Part shown: one piece after another, positions 52,647-60,949 of the stretch
Layout of the letters: each line of letters begins with the position of its first letter
Numbering within the stretch: position 1 is the first letter of the stretch
From: Bremerella cremea
Lineage (GTDB): Bacteria; Planctomycetota; Planctomycetia; Pirellulales; Pirellulaceae
Length of the DNA: 64,000 nt
Reading direction: 5' to 3'
NCBI RefSeq assembly: GCF_003335505.1
Contig: NZ_QPEX01000030.1
Span: forward strand, 248,001-312,000
Made by a program: the position numbers and the translations under genes
The notes under the pieces: model-generated
Database searches by the model: none
Told to the model about the DNA's origin: nothing
Seen by the model: only the letters and a program-made list of their open reading frames with translations

Positions 52647-52720
52647 CGGGGTGTGGCTCAGCCTGGTAGAGCGCTGCGTTCGGGACGCAGAGGTCGCACG
52701 TTCAAATCGTGTCACCCCGA
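52647..52720 (+). tRNA. tRNA-Pro (anticodon CGG)
   Basis: The acceptor stem CGGGGTG/CACCCCG, D arm (GGCTCAGCCTGGTAGAGC), anticodon stem CTGCG/CGCAG with loop TTCGGGA, and T arm with GTTCAAATC all fold. The anticodon CGG is at 52681-52683 and reads CCG. The discriminator base is A and CCA is not encoded. Mobile-element genes begin downstream, so its 3' end is a likely integration site. Confidence 0.95.
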
Positions 52721-52782
52721 CTTCAAAAACGCCGGAAAAACCAGTGTTTTCTACGACTTCCTAGAAATGGGAAATGGACTGG

Positions 52783-52837
52783 TGGGCAGAGAAATAGAGT
52801 GGTTTTCACTCATTAACTCTGCCCTTATCTCTGCCCA
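52783..52837. other. Three copies of an 8-bp site next to tRNA-Pro (possible arm-type sites)
   Basis: GGGCAGAG occurs at 52784-52791 on the plus strand and, as CTCTGCCC, at 52817-52824 and 52829-52836, the last two being 12 bp apart. They lie 64-117 bp past the tRNA. Repeated short sites of this kind beside an attachment site often bind an integrase or excisionase. Confidence 0.4.
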
Positions 52838-53007
52838 TTAGCATACCGACGTAATTTCTAGGCTGGTACCCGTTTTCTGCAGATCCGCTTAAAATAGGTT
52901 CTGAATCACAAACGGGAAGGTGGGTAAGGAAGTCTTTCGCCAAACCTTACGCTTCTATCGCTCAAATGACCCTGTACTGAATTAGTCTTCTGCACGGGAG
53001 TTGTTCG

Positions 53008-53295
53008 ATGGAATGGCTAGAGCGAGATAAAGAGGCGGGATGCTGTCCCCCCAAAGATTTGATCCGTTGTGCCCAGATAGTCACCGACCAACTTGGACTC
53101 AATCCTCCAAAATGGGTTTCTAAAAATACCCTTGCCTTCGGAGGAGAAGGCGTATGCTTCAACGTTCTCTTTCAGTCCAGGCAATACGTTCTGTCTTACC
53201 GTTCCGGCCAATCCACGAGTAGCATGCGTCTTCACGATATGAACGTCCCGTTGCTGCGGGCTTCCGTCCTGACATCCCTACCCGTAAAGCCTTGA
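53008..53295 (+). CDS. Short hypothetical protein, 95 aa
   Basis: ATG 53008 has GGGAG seven bases upstream. The frame encodes 95 residues, acidic-basic at the start (EWLERDKEAGCC) and with no membrane segment. I recognise no domain. It sits between the tRNA attachment region and the converging cargo gene at 53305. It may be a small regulator of the element, a remnant of a longer gene, or a chance frame; the ribosome site is the main support. Confidence 0.35.
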   Translation: MEWLERDKEAGCCPPKDLIRCAQIVTDQLGLNPPKWVSKNTLAFGGEGVCFNVLFQSRQYVLSYRSGQSTSSMRLHDMNVPLLRASVLTSLPVKP

Positions 53296-53304
53296 TTACG
53301 CGTC

Positions 53305-54054
53305 TTAATCTTGATCTACGCCGCCATGTGATCCGTGTAAGGAACCTTGGTCTACGAGTGTGTACCATGTGCCCTTTCGGCTCTTAGCAATTGCAAGTCC
53401 AATTGTCGCTAGGATAGGCTTCAACTGGGTTGCCGTAGCCCTCAAACTACTCTTTGTATTCGCAACTTCCCCAACATCGTAGACAAATGGAATCAGTTGG
53501 TCACGCGACATTCCTTTCTCACCAGCTTGCCACAGTTTATACAGAATCGCCTTTCGACGTTTCTTATCCGAGATTTTGAAGTTCAAGGGTACGTGTTTCC
53601 CATCGATTTCTCGAGTGACCTCTCCCTCATCCTGATCCGGCGACGGAACGACCATGTTTAAGTAGTAAGCCTTGAAATCCGGACCTCTTTCCGGTCCACG
53701 CTCTGACTTATTGCGTAAGATACAACGCTGATACGCATCATCGATCTCAGCCTTAAGTTGCAAGAATAAATCCTGCGAGTCGAGATGCGCTGACATCAGT
53801 TGGTCCAAAAACCAGATCCTTAAGTGCTCGCCTTGCAGACGGACAAGATCCAGTGTGGAGAGATCTAATTTCTTGTTCTCAGGCGAACTGGCGATCTCGT
53901 CGGCTCCCCGCAGTGCCTCCATTCGATACGCTTCTAGCTGGCTTAATTCCCGTAAGGCATCCTCAGATGCATTCTCGCGGCAGGTCGGCCAGCTTCGCAC
54001 TAGATTTGCGAAAATGCGGGCAATCGCAGGTCGATCCCGCGAGGTAAGACTCAT
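53305..54054 (-). CDS. Unknown protein with winged-helix-like C-terminus (cargo gene 3), 249 aa
   Basis: The N-terminal 110 residues are helical and rich in Leu, Arg and Glu. A polar middle is followed by residues about 170-245 (KRRKAILYKLWQAGEKGMSRDQLIPFVYD...LKPILATIGLAIAKSRKGTWYTL). In these the helix order and final strand pair resemble a winged-helix DNA-binding fold. This is my reading of the pattern, with no family match. It is the last of three minus-strand genes (26 bp after cargo gene 2). Without homology I assign no function; a regulator or a nucleic-acid-binding part of a three-gene system is possible. Confidence 0.6.
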   Translation of the reverse strand: MSLTSRDRPAIARIFANLVRSWPTCRENASEDALRELSQLEAYRMEALRGADEIASSPENKKLDLSTLDLVRLQGEHLRIWFLDQLMSAHLDSQDLFLQLKAEIDDAYQRCILRNKSERGPERGPDFKAYYLNMVVPSPDQDEGEVTREIDGKHVPLNFKISDKKRRKAILYKLWQAGEKGMSRDQLIPFVYDVGEVANTKSSLRATATQLKPILATIGLAIAKSRKGTWYTLVDQGSLHGSHGGVDQD

Positions 54055-54080
54055 TCCGGAAACTTTCTAATTCGTAAGTT

Positions 54081-55064
54081 CTAACGACCCCGCGTATCCT
54101 CGCCCCGATCCCGACCGGGTGAGTTCTTATCTGCTGCCGTGGGCTTGCAGGCCTCGCCAATATATGACGAGACCATGTCAATCAGTGTTAGTAAATCACG
54201 AACATCTCGATCGAACGCCCCGTGCTCGTCGGTTACCTGTAAATTCGAGATTGTTTTTTTCCACGCGAGAGCCTTATTGATCATTAGAATCTCTAGGTTC
54301 CTCAAGCTCCGAAAGTCTTCACTTTCAATGAACTGCACAGCAAATCCGTTGATCTGATATGCCCGCCAGGATTCTTCGTCCGTTGGTTCCTCCGGTCCCG
54401 CTGCTTCGAGATTGTCGGGGCGATCCTTGGGGTGAATCGATCGATAGAAAATCCAGCTCAGCGGACACTCAAGATCCTTATTGAATTCTGTTACGAATTC
54501 AACTCGCCGAGCATATCCAGGCGTTGAAGCTTGCTGCTCGAGCTCGTCAGGCGAATAAACTTCTTCCATCAGTGACACTTGCCAAGAATCCTCCTCATTG
54601 TCAACAAAATCCATACTCGGAGGATCAATCCGCAAGTCTCGTGAAGATTCGCTTTCGATACCCCTTCTCTCCCCTTCTAATATTTCGTCCTGTTGGGCGA
54701 ATTCTTGTGACGGAAGGTAGCGACATTCGACAATGAACTCTCCCTTTTTCTGCCCAGATGGAAGATAGATTTCGTGATTCGCTTCATCCGGCCCGACAAT
54801 GGCTGCCGCACAGCCGCTCAGACTAGCGAGCAAAGTACCTAGATCCGGCGGTTGTTTGCCCCGTATGAGAACTTCGATTTCCCCGGGAAAGCCCGCGGAA
54901 ACAGATCGAGTCGCATTGAAGTGTTTCAGGGCAATATTTAAGACGACTTTGGGCTCCTCATCCTCACTCAGAGCAATTTCCAATTCACCGCTATTCAAGA
55001 CCACCATCTTGGCCTGAAAAACGATGTCCAGCGTCTCGGCGATACTACGAAGATCGATCGTCAT
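54081..55064 (-). CDS. Unknown acidic protein (cargo gene 2), 327 aa
   Basis: A cytoplasmic protein, very rich in Glu and Asp in its middle (about residues 125-185), with no membrane segment or signal. An N-terminal part of about 110 residues has alternating strands and helices (VLNIALKHFNATRSVSAGFPGEIEVLIRG). Near the end, helices with LNLEILMINKALAWKKT-like content. I recognise no domain. It starts 3 bp after cargo gene 1 and precedes cargo gene 3 by 26 bp, so the three are one operon. The tail is Arg- and Gly-rich (DRGEDTRGR). Confidence 0.6.
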   Translation of the reverse strand: MTIDLRSIAETLDIVFQAKMVVLNSGELEIALSEDEEPKVVLNIALKHFNATRSVSAGFPGEIEVLIRGKQPPDLGTLLASLSGCAAAIVGPDEANHEIYLPSGQKKGEFIVECRYLPSQEFAQQDEILEGERRGIESESSRDLRIDPPSMDFVDNEEDSWQVSLMEEVYSPDELEQQASTPGYARRVEFVTEFNKDLECPLSWIFYRSIHPKDRPDNLEAAGPEEPTDEESWRAYQINGFAVQFIESEDFRSLRNLEILMINKALAWKKTISNLQVTDEHGAFDRDVRDLLTLIDMVSSYIGEACKPTAADKNSPGRDRGEDTRGR

Positions 55065-55067
55065 GGT

Positions 55068-56084
55068 TCAAACACTGTAGGCGAATTCAAGTGCGGACGC
55101 ACCGAGCAAGGCCTGATCGAATGTCCCACCGACTCCGATCTCGACCGCAGTTTCCTCATAATACTGCCGTATTGAGATCAATTCGAGCGTCCGGGGGTCC
55201 AATTCCAGTGTTAGGTTTTCGGCATATCGAATATCCAGCTCGAACCGAGTAAGGCTTATCAGAAGCGTTTGAGACATGTGGTCGCGGTAAAGTTCCGAGT
55301 TTTCTTCTTCGGCTAATACTGGAATAACGCCGTTCATCAGGGCAGCATCATCTTGGGGACTCAGGATCGTTCGTCCGGAAGAAGACTTTCGGCACCGGGC
55401 CATTGTCCATCGGTGCTCGTGATAGGCTCGGAGCTGATGTTGAAAATCTGCATGCGACAGGCGAATTTCGTGACAAACACATACGATTCGAGGCATGTCA
55501 CCGCCGACAATTCTTTGATCGCGAAACGATTTCCAATGGAGACGCGATAAATCAAAGCGGACGCGTGTCCCCAGTTCCGACTCTTGCCCCGGAGAGCCAC
55601 CACAAGTTCCCATGAAGAAAGTATCTAGAAATTTATGGGCTTGCAGAATAACGTTCGTTTCACGAAAACGATTTGCCTTCGTACGTCGAGCATAAACAAG
55701 GGAAAACGTCCCGAATTCTCGATCGCGATTTCCGAAGAAGCGATTCACGATCTCCTCTAATGCGGACCTCTGAGGTCCCATCCAACTATTTCTCCAAGGT
55801 TCTGGCAGACGATCGTGCATCGCTTCGATGTCGCTCAGCACATTGCTTCTAATCAAACTGAATCGGCGGCGGGACGCAATCAAATCACTTCTTCCAGCTT
55901 GTCTCACCAGCAGATTGCACGGGATCTTAAGCCCTCGGCCATCCTCATCGACGAGCACGGGGCCTTCCTGAAGGTCCAAAACCTTCGGCGGGATTTCTCG
56001 ATATTCGCCAAGCTCATCGAAAATGCTGGTGATGCTCTGCAGCGAGTGGCTGCCGACCGAAGACCAGTTCGCCGAATGCCTCAT
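55068..56084 (-). CDS. Unknown protein (cargo gene 1), 338 aa
   Basis: This is the first gene of the three-gene minus-strand operon. The frame is uninterrupted. Two cysteine-containing pieces are noticeable, MGTCGGSPG near residue 175 and RIVCVCHEIRLSHAD near 215, then RWTMARCRK, so a metal site is possible but unproven. There is no membrane segment or signal. It is divergent from the sigma-factor gene across 166 bp. I found no known family. Function unknown; as cargo of a mobile element, defence or competition is a reasonable but untested thought. Confidence 0.6.
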   Translation of the reverse strand: MRHSANWSSVGSHSLQSITSIFDELGEYREIPPKVLDLQEGPVLVDEDGRGLKIPCNLLVRQAGRSDLIASRRRFSLIRSNVLSDIEAMHDRLPEPWRNSWMGPQRSALEEIVNRFFGNRDREFGTFSLVYARRTKANRFRETNVILQAHKFLDTFFMGTCGGSPGQESELGTRVRFDLSRLHWKSFRDQRIVGGDMPRIVCVCHEIRLSHADFQHQLRAYHEHRWTMARCRKSSSGRTILSPQDDAALMNGVIPVLAEEENSELYRDHMSQTLLISLTRFELDIRYAENLTLELDPRTLELISIRQYYEETAVEIGVGGTFDQALLGASALEFAYSV

Positions 56085-56250
56085 TGATCCCTCCCTTCAA
56101 TTTAAACGTCGACCTTTTTTGGCCTCGCAAAAGAAACCTTGCGCGATTCCTTTCTCCCCGCCACTCAGAATCCTATTCAGCATCTTGGACGGATGACACG
56201 TCCAGGACTTTGGGTTCATTTCGACTGTATTAACGATGGGGAGTTGATCA

Positions 56251-56778
56251 GTGAATCACAATCCTTTTACCCAGACGGGTCGTTTGGCCTCGGGAGCATT
56301 CGCTCCCGAAGATCTCTATGCACTCCTGTATTGCCTCGCCCTTCGCTCGGGGCTGAGCGAGGCGGACGCTCTGGATGTGGTCCAGACCGTTTATCTCCAA
56401 TATTACATTTGGAAATCGAAAGGGGGAACGATCAACTCTTCGATCGCTGGCTATCTAACCAAGATTCTACGGAACGAGCTTACCAATCGTGCCCGATCTC
56501 CTCGGCTTAACATCAGTGACTTTCCAGCGGACATGGTTGCCGCTCCGGAAAGGGAACTGCCCCAAGGACCTCCTGCTGAAAAGCTCTTCGCGATCACTCG
56601 CTCGTTTCTGTTCGGACTCAATCGACTCGACCGTCGAATCGTGATCCTGCGGTTTCGAGGCAACAGCTTTCGCCAGATTGCCCGTCATCGCCGGATTGAA
56701 TTCTCGGACAAAACGGTCAAGCGGCGATTCGACGAGGCCATTGGTCGTCTGGGGCTGCTCGTCAAGCAAGCTCAGTAG
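56251..56778 (+). CDS. Sigma-70 family (ECF-like) RNA polymerase sigma factor, 175 aa
   Basis: Region 2 is represented by EADALDVVQTVYLQYYIWKSKGG near residue 38 and region 4 by LNRLDRRIVILRFRGNSFRQIARHRRIEFSDKTVKRRFDEAIGRL near 125, the helix-turn-helix that reads the -35 box. Regions 1 and 3 are absent, as in ECF factors. The start is GTG with GGGGAG seven bases upstream. It lies just before the element's exported and transfer genes on the same strand, so it may control them. No anti-sigma gene of recognisable type is adjacent. Confidence 0.85.
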   Translation: MNHNPFTQTGRLASGAFAPEDLYALLYCLALRSGLSEADALDVVQTVYLQYYIWKSKGGTINSSIAGYLTKILRNELTNRARSPRLNISDFPADMVAAPERELPQGPPAEKLFAITRSFLFGLNRLDRRIVILRFRGNSFRQIARHRRIEFSDKTVKRRFDEAIGRLGLLVKQAQ

Positions 56779-56946
56779 CTCAATTCTCTCAATCCGAACG
56801 ACGTATTCCGACTTTCGTTGCGGATTTCTCAGGATCTGAGATCCGCAATGCTCGGCAAGTCCTGTCTTGCAGTTTGAACCGTTTGGTTGGCCTGGCTGAA
56901 GCCGGGTCAACTCCTTCCTTTCGTTCCATTTTTTGGAGACTCTCTC

Positions 56947-57915
56947 ATGGTATCTCTGTCGCGTTTTTCTGTCCCCGTTTTGATGGCCGTGCTTGCCGTC
57001 CAGGCATGCCAGGCCCAAAGCCCTCCGTCGTCGAAACCTGCTCCGCGTGGTCCGCAAACCGAAGAGGAACGGGCGTGGGCGAAAGTCGTGCCCGCTCTCA
57101 AGCAGGCACATCAGAAGCGGGTTGCCGCTGCGGATCTCCTCTTGAACCAGTTGCGATCGTCGGCAGCCGATCTCGCGACCAAGAGTGGCCGAGACGCGTT
57201 TACGGATGCCGCCCTGGGGCTGAAGTCTAAGCACCTTATGCTGACGGATTCTAACGGCCACCGAACCTGGCTGCGGCAACTCTATGTCGACCAGGTCCTT
57301 CCGGTGGATCATTTACAGCAGCAGGTGAAGGTCACCTCCGAAGCCCTAACGCAAGTGCTCGCACAGATCGATCACGACCTAGTGGTGGAGCAGATGCTGG
57401 ACGTGGAAGAAATCCCCCTCAAATTTCGTCCCGTACCGCTTGATCTCGCACGCTTCCAGCAAGCTGTGGACCATGAAATCGATTCGATGATGCCTGCCGT
57501 CATGGAATCGACGACACGTCAATTAACTGCTTTCGCGGCGGGGGCCGTCGGTGGCACCGTTGCTGGAAGTGCCGCCCGAGAAGCCATGCGTGACGAGCAA
57601 GGCAACGTTTCACTCTTCGGCGAACTGTTCTCGCTGGCTGTCGGCTTCGGGGCGGATATGGCGGTAGACCACGCCATGAACGAAGCTCTCGAAACTCGCA
57701 AACATCTTAGCGATGAACTCCAGAGGAGCACGAATCGACTGCTCGTCACTTGCCTGGGAAACGGAGCCCCAACCGACGTATTAATCGGCGAAATGGTCAA
57801 GTCGATCCGTCAACAAGAAGTCGCGATGGCCGCACTTTTTATCCGCGATCTGGACGTGGATATGGACTGGGCAGTTGCTTATTACGACCACGTTTCTATC
57901 GAACCTCAAAAGTAG
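56947..57915 (+). CDS. Exported protein of unknown function (possible lipoprotein), 322 aa
   Basis: ATG 56947 has GGAGA eight bases upstream and starts a signal peptide (SLSRFSVPVLMAVLAVQACQAQ); the VQAC sequence could be a lipobox, though a non-classical one. An upstream TTG-type start at 56887 would hide it. The mature part is helical, with a Gly/Ala-rich hydrophobic hairpin around residues 195-240 (FAAGAVGGTVAGSAAREAM), which could insert in a membrane. No known domain. It is 10 bp upstream of another exported protein, and both sit between the sigma factor and the ParB-like gene, so they may form part of the element's envelope machinery. Confidence 0.65.
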   Translation: MVSLSRFSVPVLMAVLAVQACQAQSPPSSKPAPRGPQTEEERAWAKVVPALKQAHQKRVAAADLLLNQLRSSAADLATKSGRDAFTDAALGLKSKHLMLTDSNGHRTWLRQLYVDQVLPVDHLQQQVKVTSEALTQVLAQIDHDLVVEQMLDVEEIPLKFRPVPLDLARFQQAVDHEIDSMMPAVMESTTRQLTAFAAGAVGGTVAGSAAREAMRDEQGNVSLFGELFSLAVGFGADMAVDHAMNEALETRKHLSDELQRSTNRLLVTCLGNGAPTDVLIGEMVKSIRQQEVAMAALFIRDLDVDMDWAVAYYDHVSIEPQK

Positions 57916-57925
57916 GAGAGTCCCC

Positions 57926-58669
57926 ATGAAAAGTCTTATCGTCGCAATCTTCGTGCTGTATTCCCTCCTGGCATCGGGCTGCCCGGCAATGGCCGGCCCT
58001 TTGTCGGGGGCCGTGAAGACCGGAGCCAAGGTTCTCACGGGTAAGGCAGCATCAGCCGCCACCAAGCAAGCGGTTCAGCAGGCCGGTAAACAGGCGACGG
58101 CCGCTCTCGCACGCGAGACCGCCGAAGCAGCCGCCCGTCAAACGGCCATTCGCTTGACGCGAATGCTGGGAGACGACGCCGCACGGATCGTGCGGTCCGT
58201 CGCCGGGAAGGCCGTCACGCTGGCGGATGATGTCGCCATGGCCACCTCGAAGGTCTCCGCCCAGAATGGGCGGAGACTGGAGATGCTTGTACCTGTGCTC
58301 AAAAAACAAGGCAAGCTGGCTGAGGTGACCACTTTGGTCAACAAGAGCCCCAAGCCGGATGAGCTCCTCGAAATGATCTGGAAGCACCGGGAGAAGATCG
58401 CCGCAGGTGCGGCGATCACTGCCCTGGTGGTTCACGGGGATGACATCGCGAAGGCAGCCGCTGAGCACGTCGCTCGCCCTGTCATTGAATCGAGTATGCA
58501 ACATGTCGTGGCCCCGGTCGTTGCTCGCACGAGTATCTGGGGGATGGGCCTGTTTCTGTTAGCGATCCCCGTGTCACTCTCGATCGCCTTGGCGGTCTGG
58601 TGCAGGTCAAGTCAGTTTGCCCGCTGCGTGAAATGGCTCGAGTTGGCCTGGCGGAGGATCACTTCTTAA
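57926..58669 (+). CDS. Ala-rich exported or lipoprotein with C-terminal membrane helix, 247 aa
   Basis: ATG 57926 has AGGAGAG upstream. The N-terminus KSLIVAIFVLYSLLASGCPAMAG is a signal peptide with a plausible lipobox (ASGC). Residues 30-110 are Ala/Gln/Lys-rich helix. A C-terminal transmembrane segment (WGMGLFLLAIPVSLSIALAVWC) is followed by a short basic tail. Unknown family. Its anchors at both ends suggest a protein that spans or bridges the inner membrane. It is in one operon with the preceding gene. Confidence 0.65.
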   Translation: MKSLIVAIFVLYSLLASGCPAMAGPLSGAVKTGAKVLTGKAASAATKQAVQQAGKQATAALARETAEAAARQTAIRLTRMLGDDAARIVRSVAGKAVTLADDVAMATSKVSAQNGRRLEMLVPVLKKQGKLAEVTTLVNKSPKPDELLEMIWKHREKIAAGAAITALVVHGDDIAKAAAEHVARPVIESSMQHVVAPVVARTSIWGMGLFLLAIPVSLSIALAVWCRSSQFARCVKWLELAWRRITS

Positions 58670-58706
58670 CTTCCTCGATTTCTCAAGAAAAGTAAGGAAT
58701 GACGTC

Positions 58707-59519
58707 ATGATTGTTAAACCCGAAAACGTGCCCGCCGCCACACCCACGTGGCGGCGGGTTTCTCTTTCTCAGATCGACTTGATGGAGAATCGACGTCCGC
58801 TAGATGAAGAGAATCTCCAGCGGCTCGAACCAAGCATCGCAGAGAACGGGGTCTTGCAACCTGTTGGTCTCGTTGCCGTCGGTAACCGCTTTTTGCTTTG
58901 TATCGGCAATCATCGCCACGAAGTAACCAAGCGACTGGGACACACGGAAATTGATGCTCTCGTTTGGCCCGAGGGTACACCACCCGAGCAAATGCTCGTC
59001 TTTTCCCTACACGAGAACCATCTCCGAAAGGACGAGTCTGTAGAAGATACCTTTAAGCGAGTCACGGAACTGGCTCGTTATCATCGGTGCAATTTTACAG
59101 AAGCCGCGGTCCACGCATGCGTTACTCCGGGGACCCTGAGCAAGATCCGCAAATCAGTTGGGAAGCTCTGCCCAGAGGCGTTGCAAGTGGCCCGCGAGAA
59201 CAAAATCGGTGTCGCTATCACCTACGAAGTTGCTCGCCGAGCCAAGACAGAAGACGAGCAGACAACCTGGTTGAAGGAACATGCGGCCGGTCGGATGTCA
59301 CGGGACGCGATCATCAAGATATCGGGCGGCAAAAAGTCGAAGGCCCCCAAGGAGGTCACCCTTGAGCTGAAGATGGATCAGGTTGCGTTTCAACTGACCT
59401 TCCCTCGGACGGTCTCCTACGAGGAGTTGTTCGACGCCATCGCCAAACTCAAGGCGGGAATTCAAGTTCACGCCAAGCAGAACCTCCCCATCCACTTGCT
59501 TGCGGAGGTAATGGCATGA
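58707..59519 (+). CDS. ParB/Spo0J-type nuclease-domain protein, 270 aa
   Basis: The ParB N-terminal fold is recognisable: VSLSQIDLMENRRP, LEPSIAENGVLQPVGLV, then the phosphate-binding GNHRHEVTKRLG (GxxRxxA-type box) and the ENHLRKDES motif. A helix-turn-helix-like segment follows (FTEAAVHACVTPGTLSKIRKS). The length suits an ICE-encoded ParB homologue rather than the longer chromosomal ParB. It probably binds DNA in maintenance or transfer of the element. ATG 58707 has AAGGA eight bases upstream. It overlaps the ATPase gene by 4 bp (ATGA). No ParA is near. A strong hairpin lies within its first codons (58731-58758). Confidence 0.85.
   Translation: MIVKPENVPAATPTWRRVSLSQIDLMENRRPLDEENLQRLEPSIAENGVLQPVGLVAVGNRFLLCIGNHRHEVTKRLGHTEIDALVWPEGTPPEQMLVFSLHENHLRKDESVEDTFKRVTELARYHRCNFTEAAVHACVTPGTLSKIRKSVGKLCPEALQVARENKIGVAITYEVARRAKTEDEQTTWLKEHAAGRMSRDAIIKISGGKKSKAPKEVTLELKMDQVAFQLTFPRTVSYEELFDAIAKLKAGIQVHAKQNLPIHLLAEVMA
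58731..58758 (+). terminator. Terminator-like hairpin inside the ParB-like coding start
   Basis: CCCGCCGCCAC (58731-58741) and GTGGCGGCGGG (58748-58758) form a perfect 11-bp, GC-rich stem with loop ACCCAC, followed by TTTCTCTTTC. It lies 24 bases after the start codon and encodes residues 9-17. It has the shape of an intrinsic terminator or attenuator and could limit transcription into the transfer genes. Confidence 0.6.
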
Positions 59520-60949
59520 ACTGGTTTGGCTTCACGTTCTGGAAAGCCCGAGATTCGCTCGACTTACTTGGCATCTCGTTGGAGGACGTGTGCTCCCATA
59601 TCTTCGCGATTGGCGGCACGGGAAGCGGCAAGACATCCGTTCTAAAGATTCTCCTCCGCGACATTCTTCGTCGCGGAGGGCCGAACATTGGCTGCCTGTG
59701 GTGTTGCGTCAAACCGGACGAGGCGGCCAACGCGTGCCGTGTCATTGAACTCGCCGGAGCCCAGGATCGGTTGTTGATCTTGGTGCCCGGCGAATTCACC
59801 TACAACTTCCTCTCTTTCGAACTGACTCGCCAAAATGGCTCGCCTACAACGGCCACCCAGCTCTTGCAGGACCTTAACAATCAACTCAGTCAATCTAAAG
59901 GAGAACATCAAGACAGTTTCTGGGCCAACTTGTATGCCATGCTACTCACCTGCTGCATTACCATCGCTTGGCTGTCCAAACGAGAAAAGGTAACCATCGA
60001 AGATGTTTACCGCGTGATGCTCTCTCTACCGGCGGCATTCGCTCAAGTGGCTTCAACCGAATTTCAGTCGAGTTCGTACGCTTTTCAACTGCTCCAACTG
60101 GCGGAGAATGGAATTCGAAATGCGGGGGAAATGCGGCAATACAAACAGTCCGCTTCCTTTTTGCTGTCCGAGTTCATTCAAATTGGCTCGAAGGCACGTG
60201 GGGCGGCGATCAGTGAAGGCTCGGCGGTGCTCGTGCCCTTTCTCAACTCGCCCATGTACGAGACCGTTTGTGCCGAACATTCCACGTTCTCTCCTGAGAT
60301 GGCTCTGGACGGGGCATGTGTTGTTCTTGCGGCCCCCATCATGTCGCACGGTCCCGCGGGGATGCTCCTACAAAGCATCGTGACAACCCAGTTGAGCGAG
60401 GCGGCTCTCCGCCGCTTGAATCCGCAGACGACGACCATCGTCGTGCGGGACGAACTCCAGATGCTCATCAACAATCCTGCCAAGGAAGCAATGATTCAGT
60501 CGGTCTCACGGAGCCAACGCTTGGCGTTTGTGAGTGGCTGCCAAAGCTTACCAACGCTTCAGTCCGCCATGGGCGGAAACCAGGCAGAACAGGAACTTCA
60601 TTCCGTGTTTGCCAACTATTCGACGAAACTGATTCTCTCCAACCATTGTGCCCGGACCAACGACTACTTCAGTCAAAGCTGGGGGCAGCATCGAGAAGAC
60701 TTCGTCAGCGTCAGCGAGACGAAGGAAGAGGAGAAGTTCGACCTGCTTAATTTCTTGATGGGAAATGATCGATTTCTATTTTCTGTCTCCGAACAGATGG
60801 CTCCTCGTTGTCCTCCTGAGAGGTTTCTATCACTTCGTCGCGGAGGGCCACACAACAAACTCCTCGTTGATTTCTTTCTCAGCCAGGCGGGTCGCACCTA
60901 CGGGCCGCAAGGCGATCCATTCACCTTAAAAACGCTAAGGCAAATCTAG
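59516..60949 (+). CDS. TraD/TraG-like DNA-transfer coupling ATPase, 477 aa
   Basis: Walker A is GGTGSGKT at residues 33-40 and Walker B ends in VVRDE (Asp312, Glu313). The fold of type IV coupling proteins fits: SFWANLYAMLLTC, the conserved TRSQ-like SVSRSQRLAFVSGCQS, and a C-terminal part with FLSLRRGG. Unlike typical VirD4/TraG it has no N-terminal transmembrane helices, so it is soluble or needs a partner for anchoring; the next gene encodes a four-helix membrane protein. It probably moves the relaxase-DNA complex to a transfer channel. Start overlaps the ParB-like gene by 4 bp. Confidence 0.85.
   Translation: MNWFGFTFWKARDSLDLLGISLEDVCSHIFAIGGTGSGKTSVLKILLRDILRRGGPNIGCLWCCVKPDEAANACRVIELAGAQDRLLILVPGEFTYNFLSFELTRQNGSPTTATQLLQDLNNQLSQSKGEHQDSFWANLYAMLLTCCITIAWLSKREKVTIEDVYRVMLSLPAAFAQVASTEFQSSSYAFQLLQLAENGIRNAGEMRQYKQSASFLLSEFIQIGSKARGAAISEGSAVLVPFLNSPMYETVCAEHSTFSPEMALDGACVVLAAPIMSHGPAGMLLQSIVTTQLSEAALRRLNPQTTTIVVRDELQMLINNPAKEAMIQSVSRSQRLAFVSGCQSLPTLQSAMGGNQAEQELHSVFANYSTKLILSNHCARTNDYFSQSWGQHREDFVSVSETKEEEKFDLLNFLMGNDRFLFSVSEQMAPRCPPERFLSLRRGGPHNKLLVDFFLSQAGRTYGPQGDPFTLKTLRQI

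Noticed and set aside
53305..56084. Assigning the three cargo genes to a known defence system
   Set aside because: No recognisable nuclease, helicase, TIR, NTPase or toxin motif is visible, so any name would be a guess.
56467..57312. 281-residue minus-strand frame across the sigma factor and exported-protein genes
   Set aside because: It crosses two genes supported by motifs, signal peptide and ribosome sites, and is rich in Arg and low complexity.
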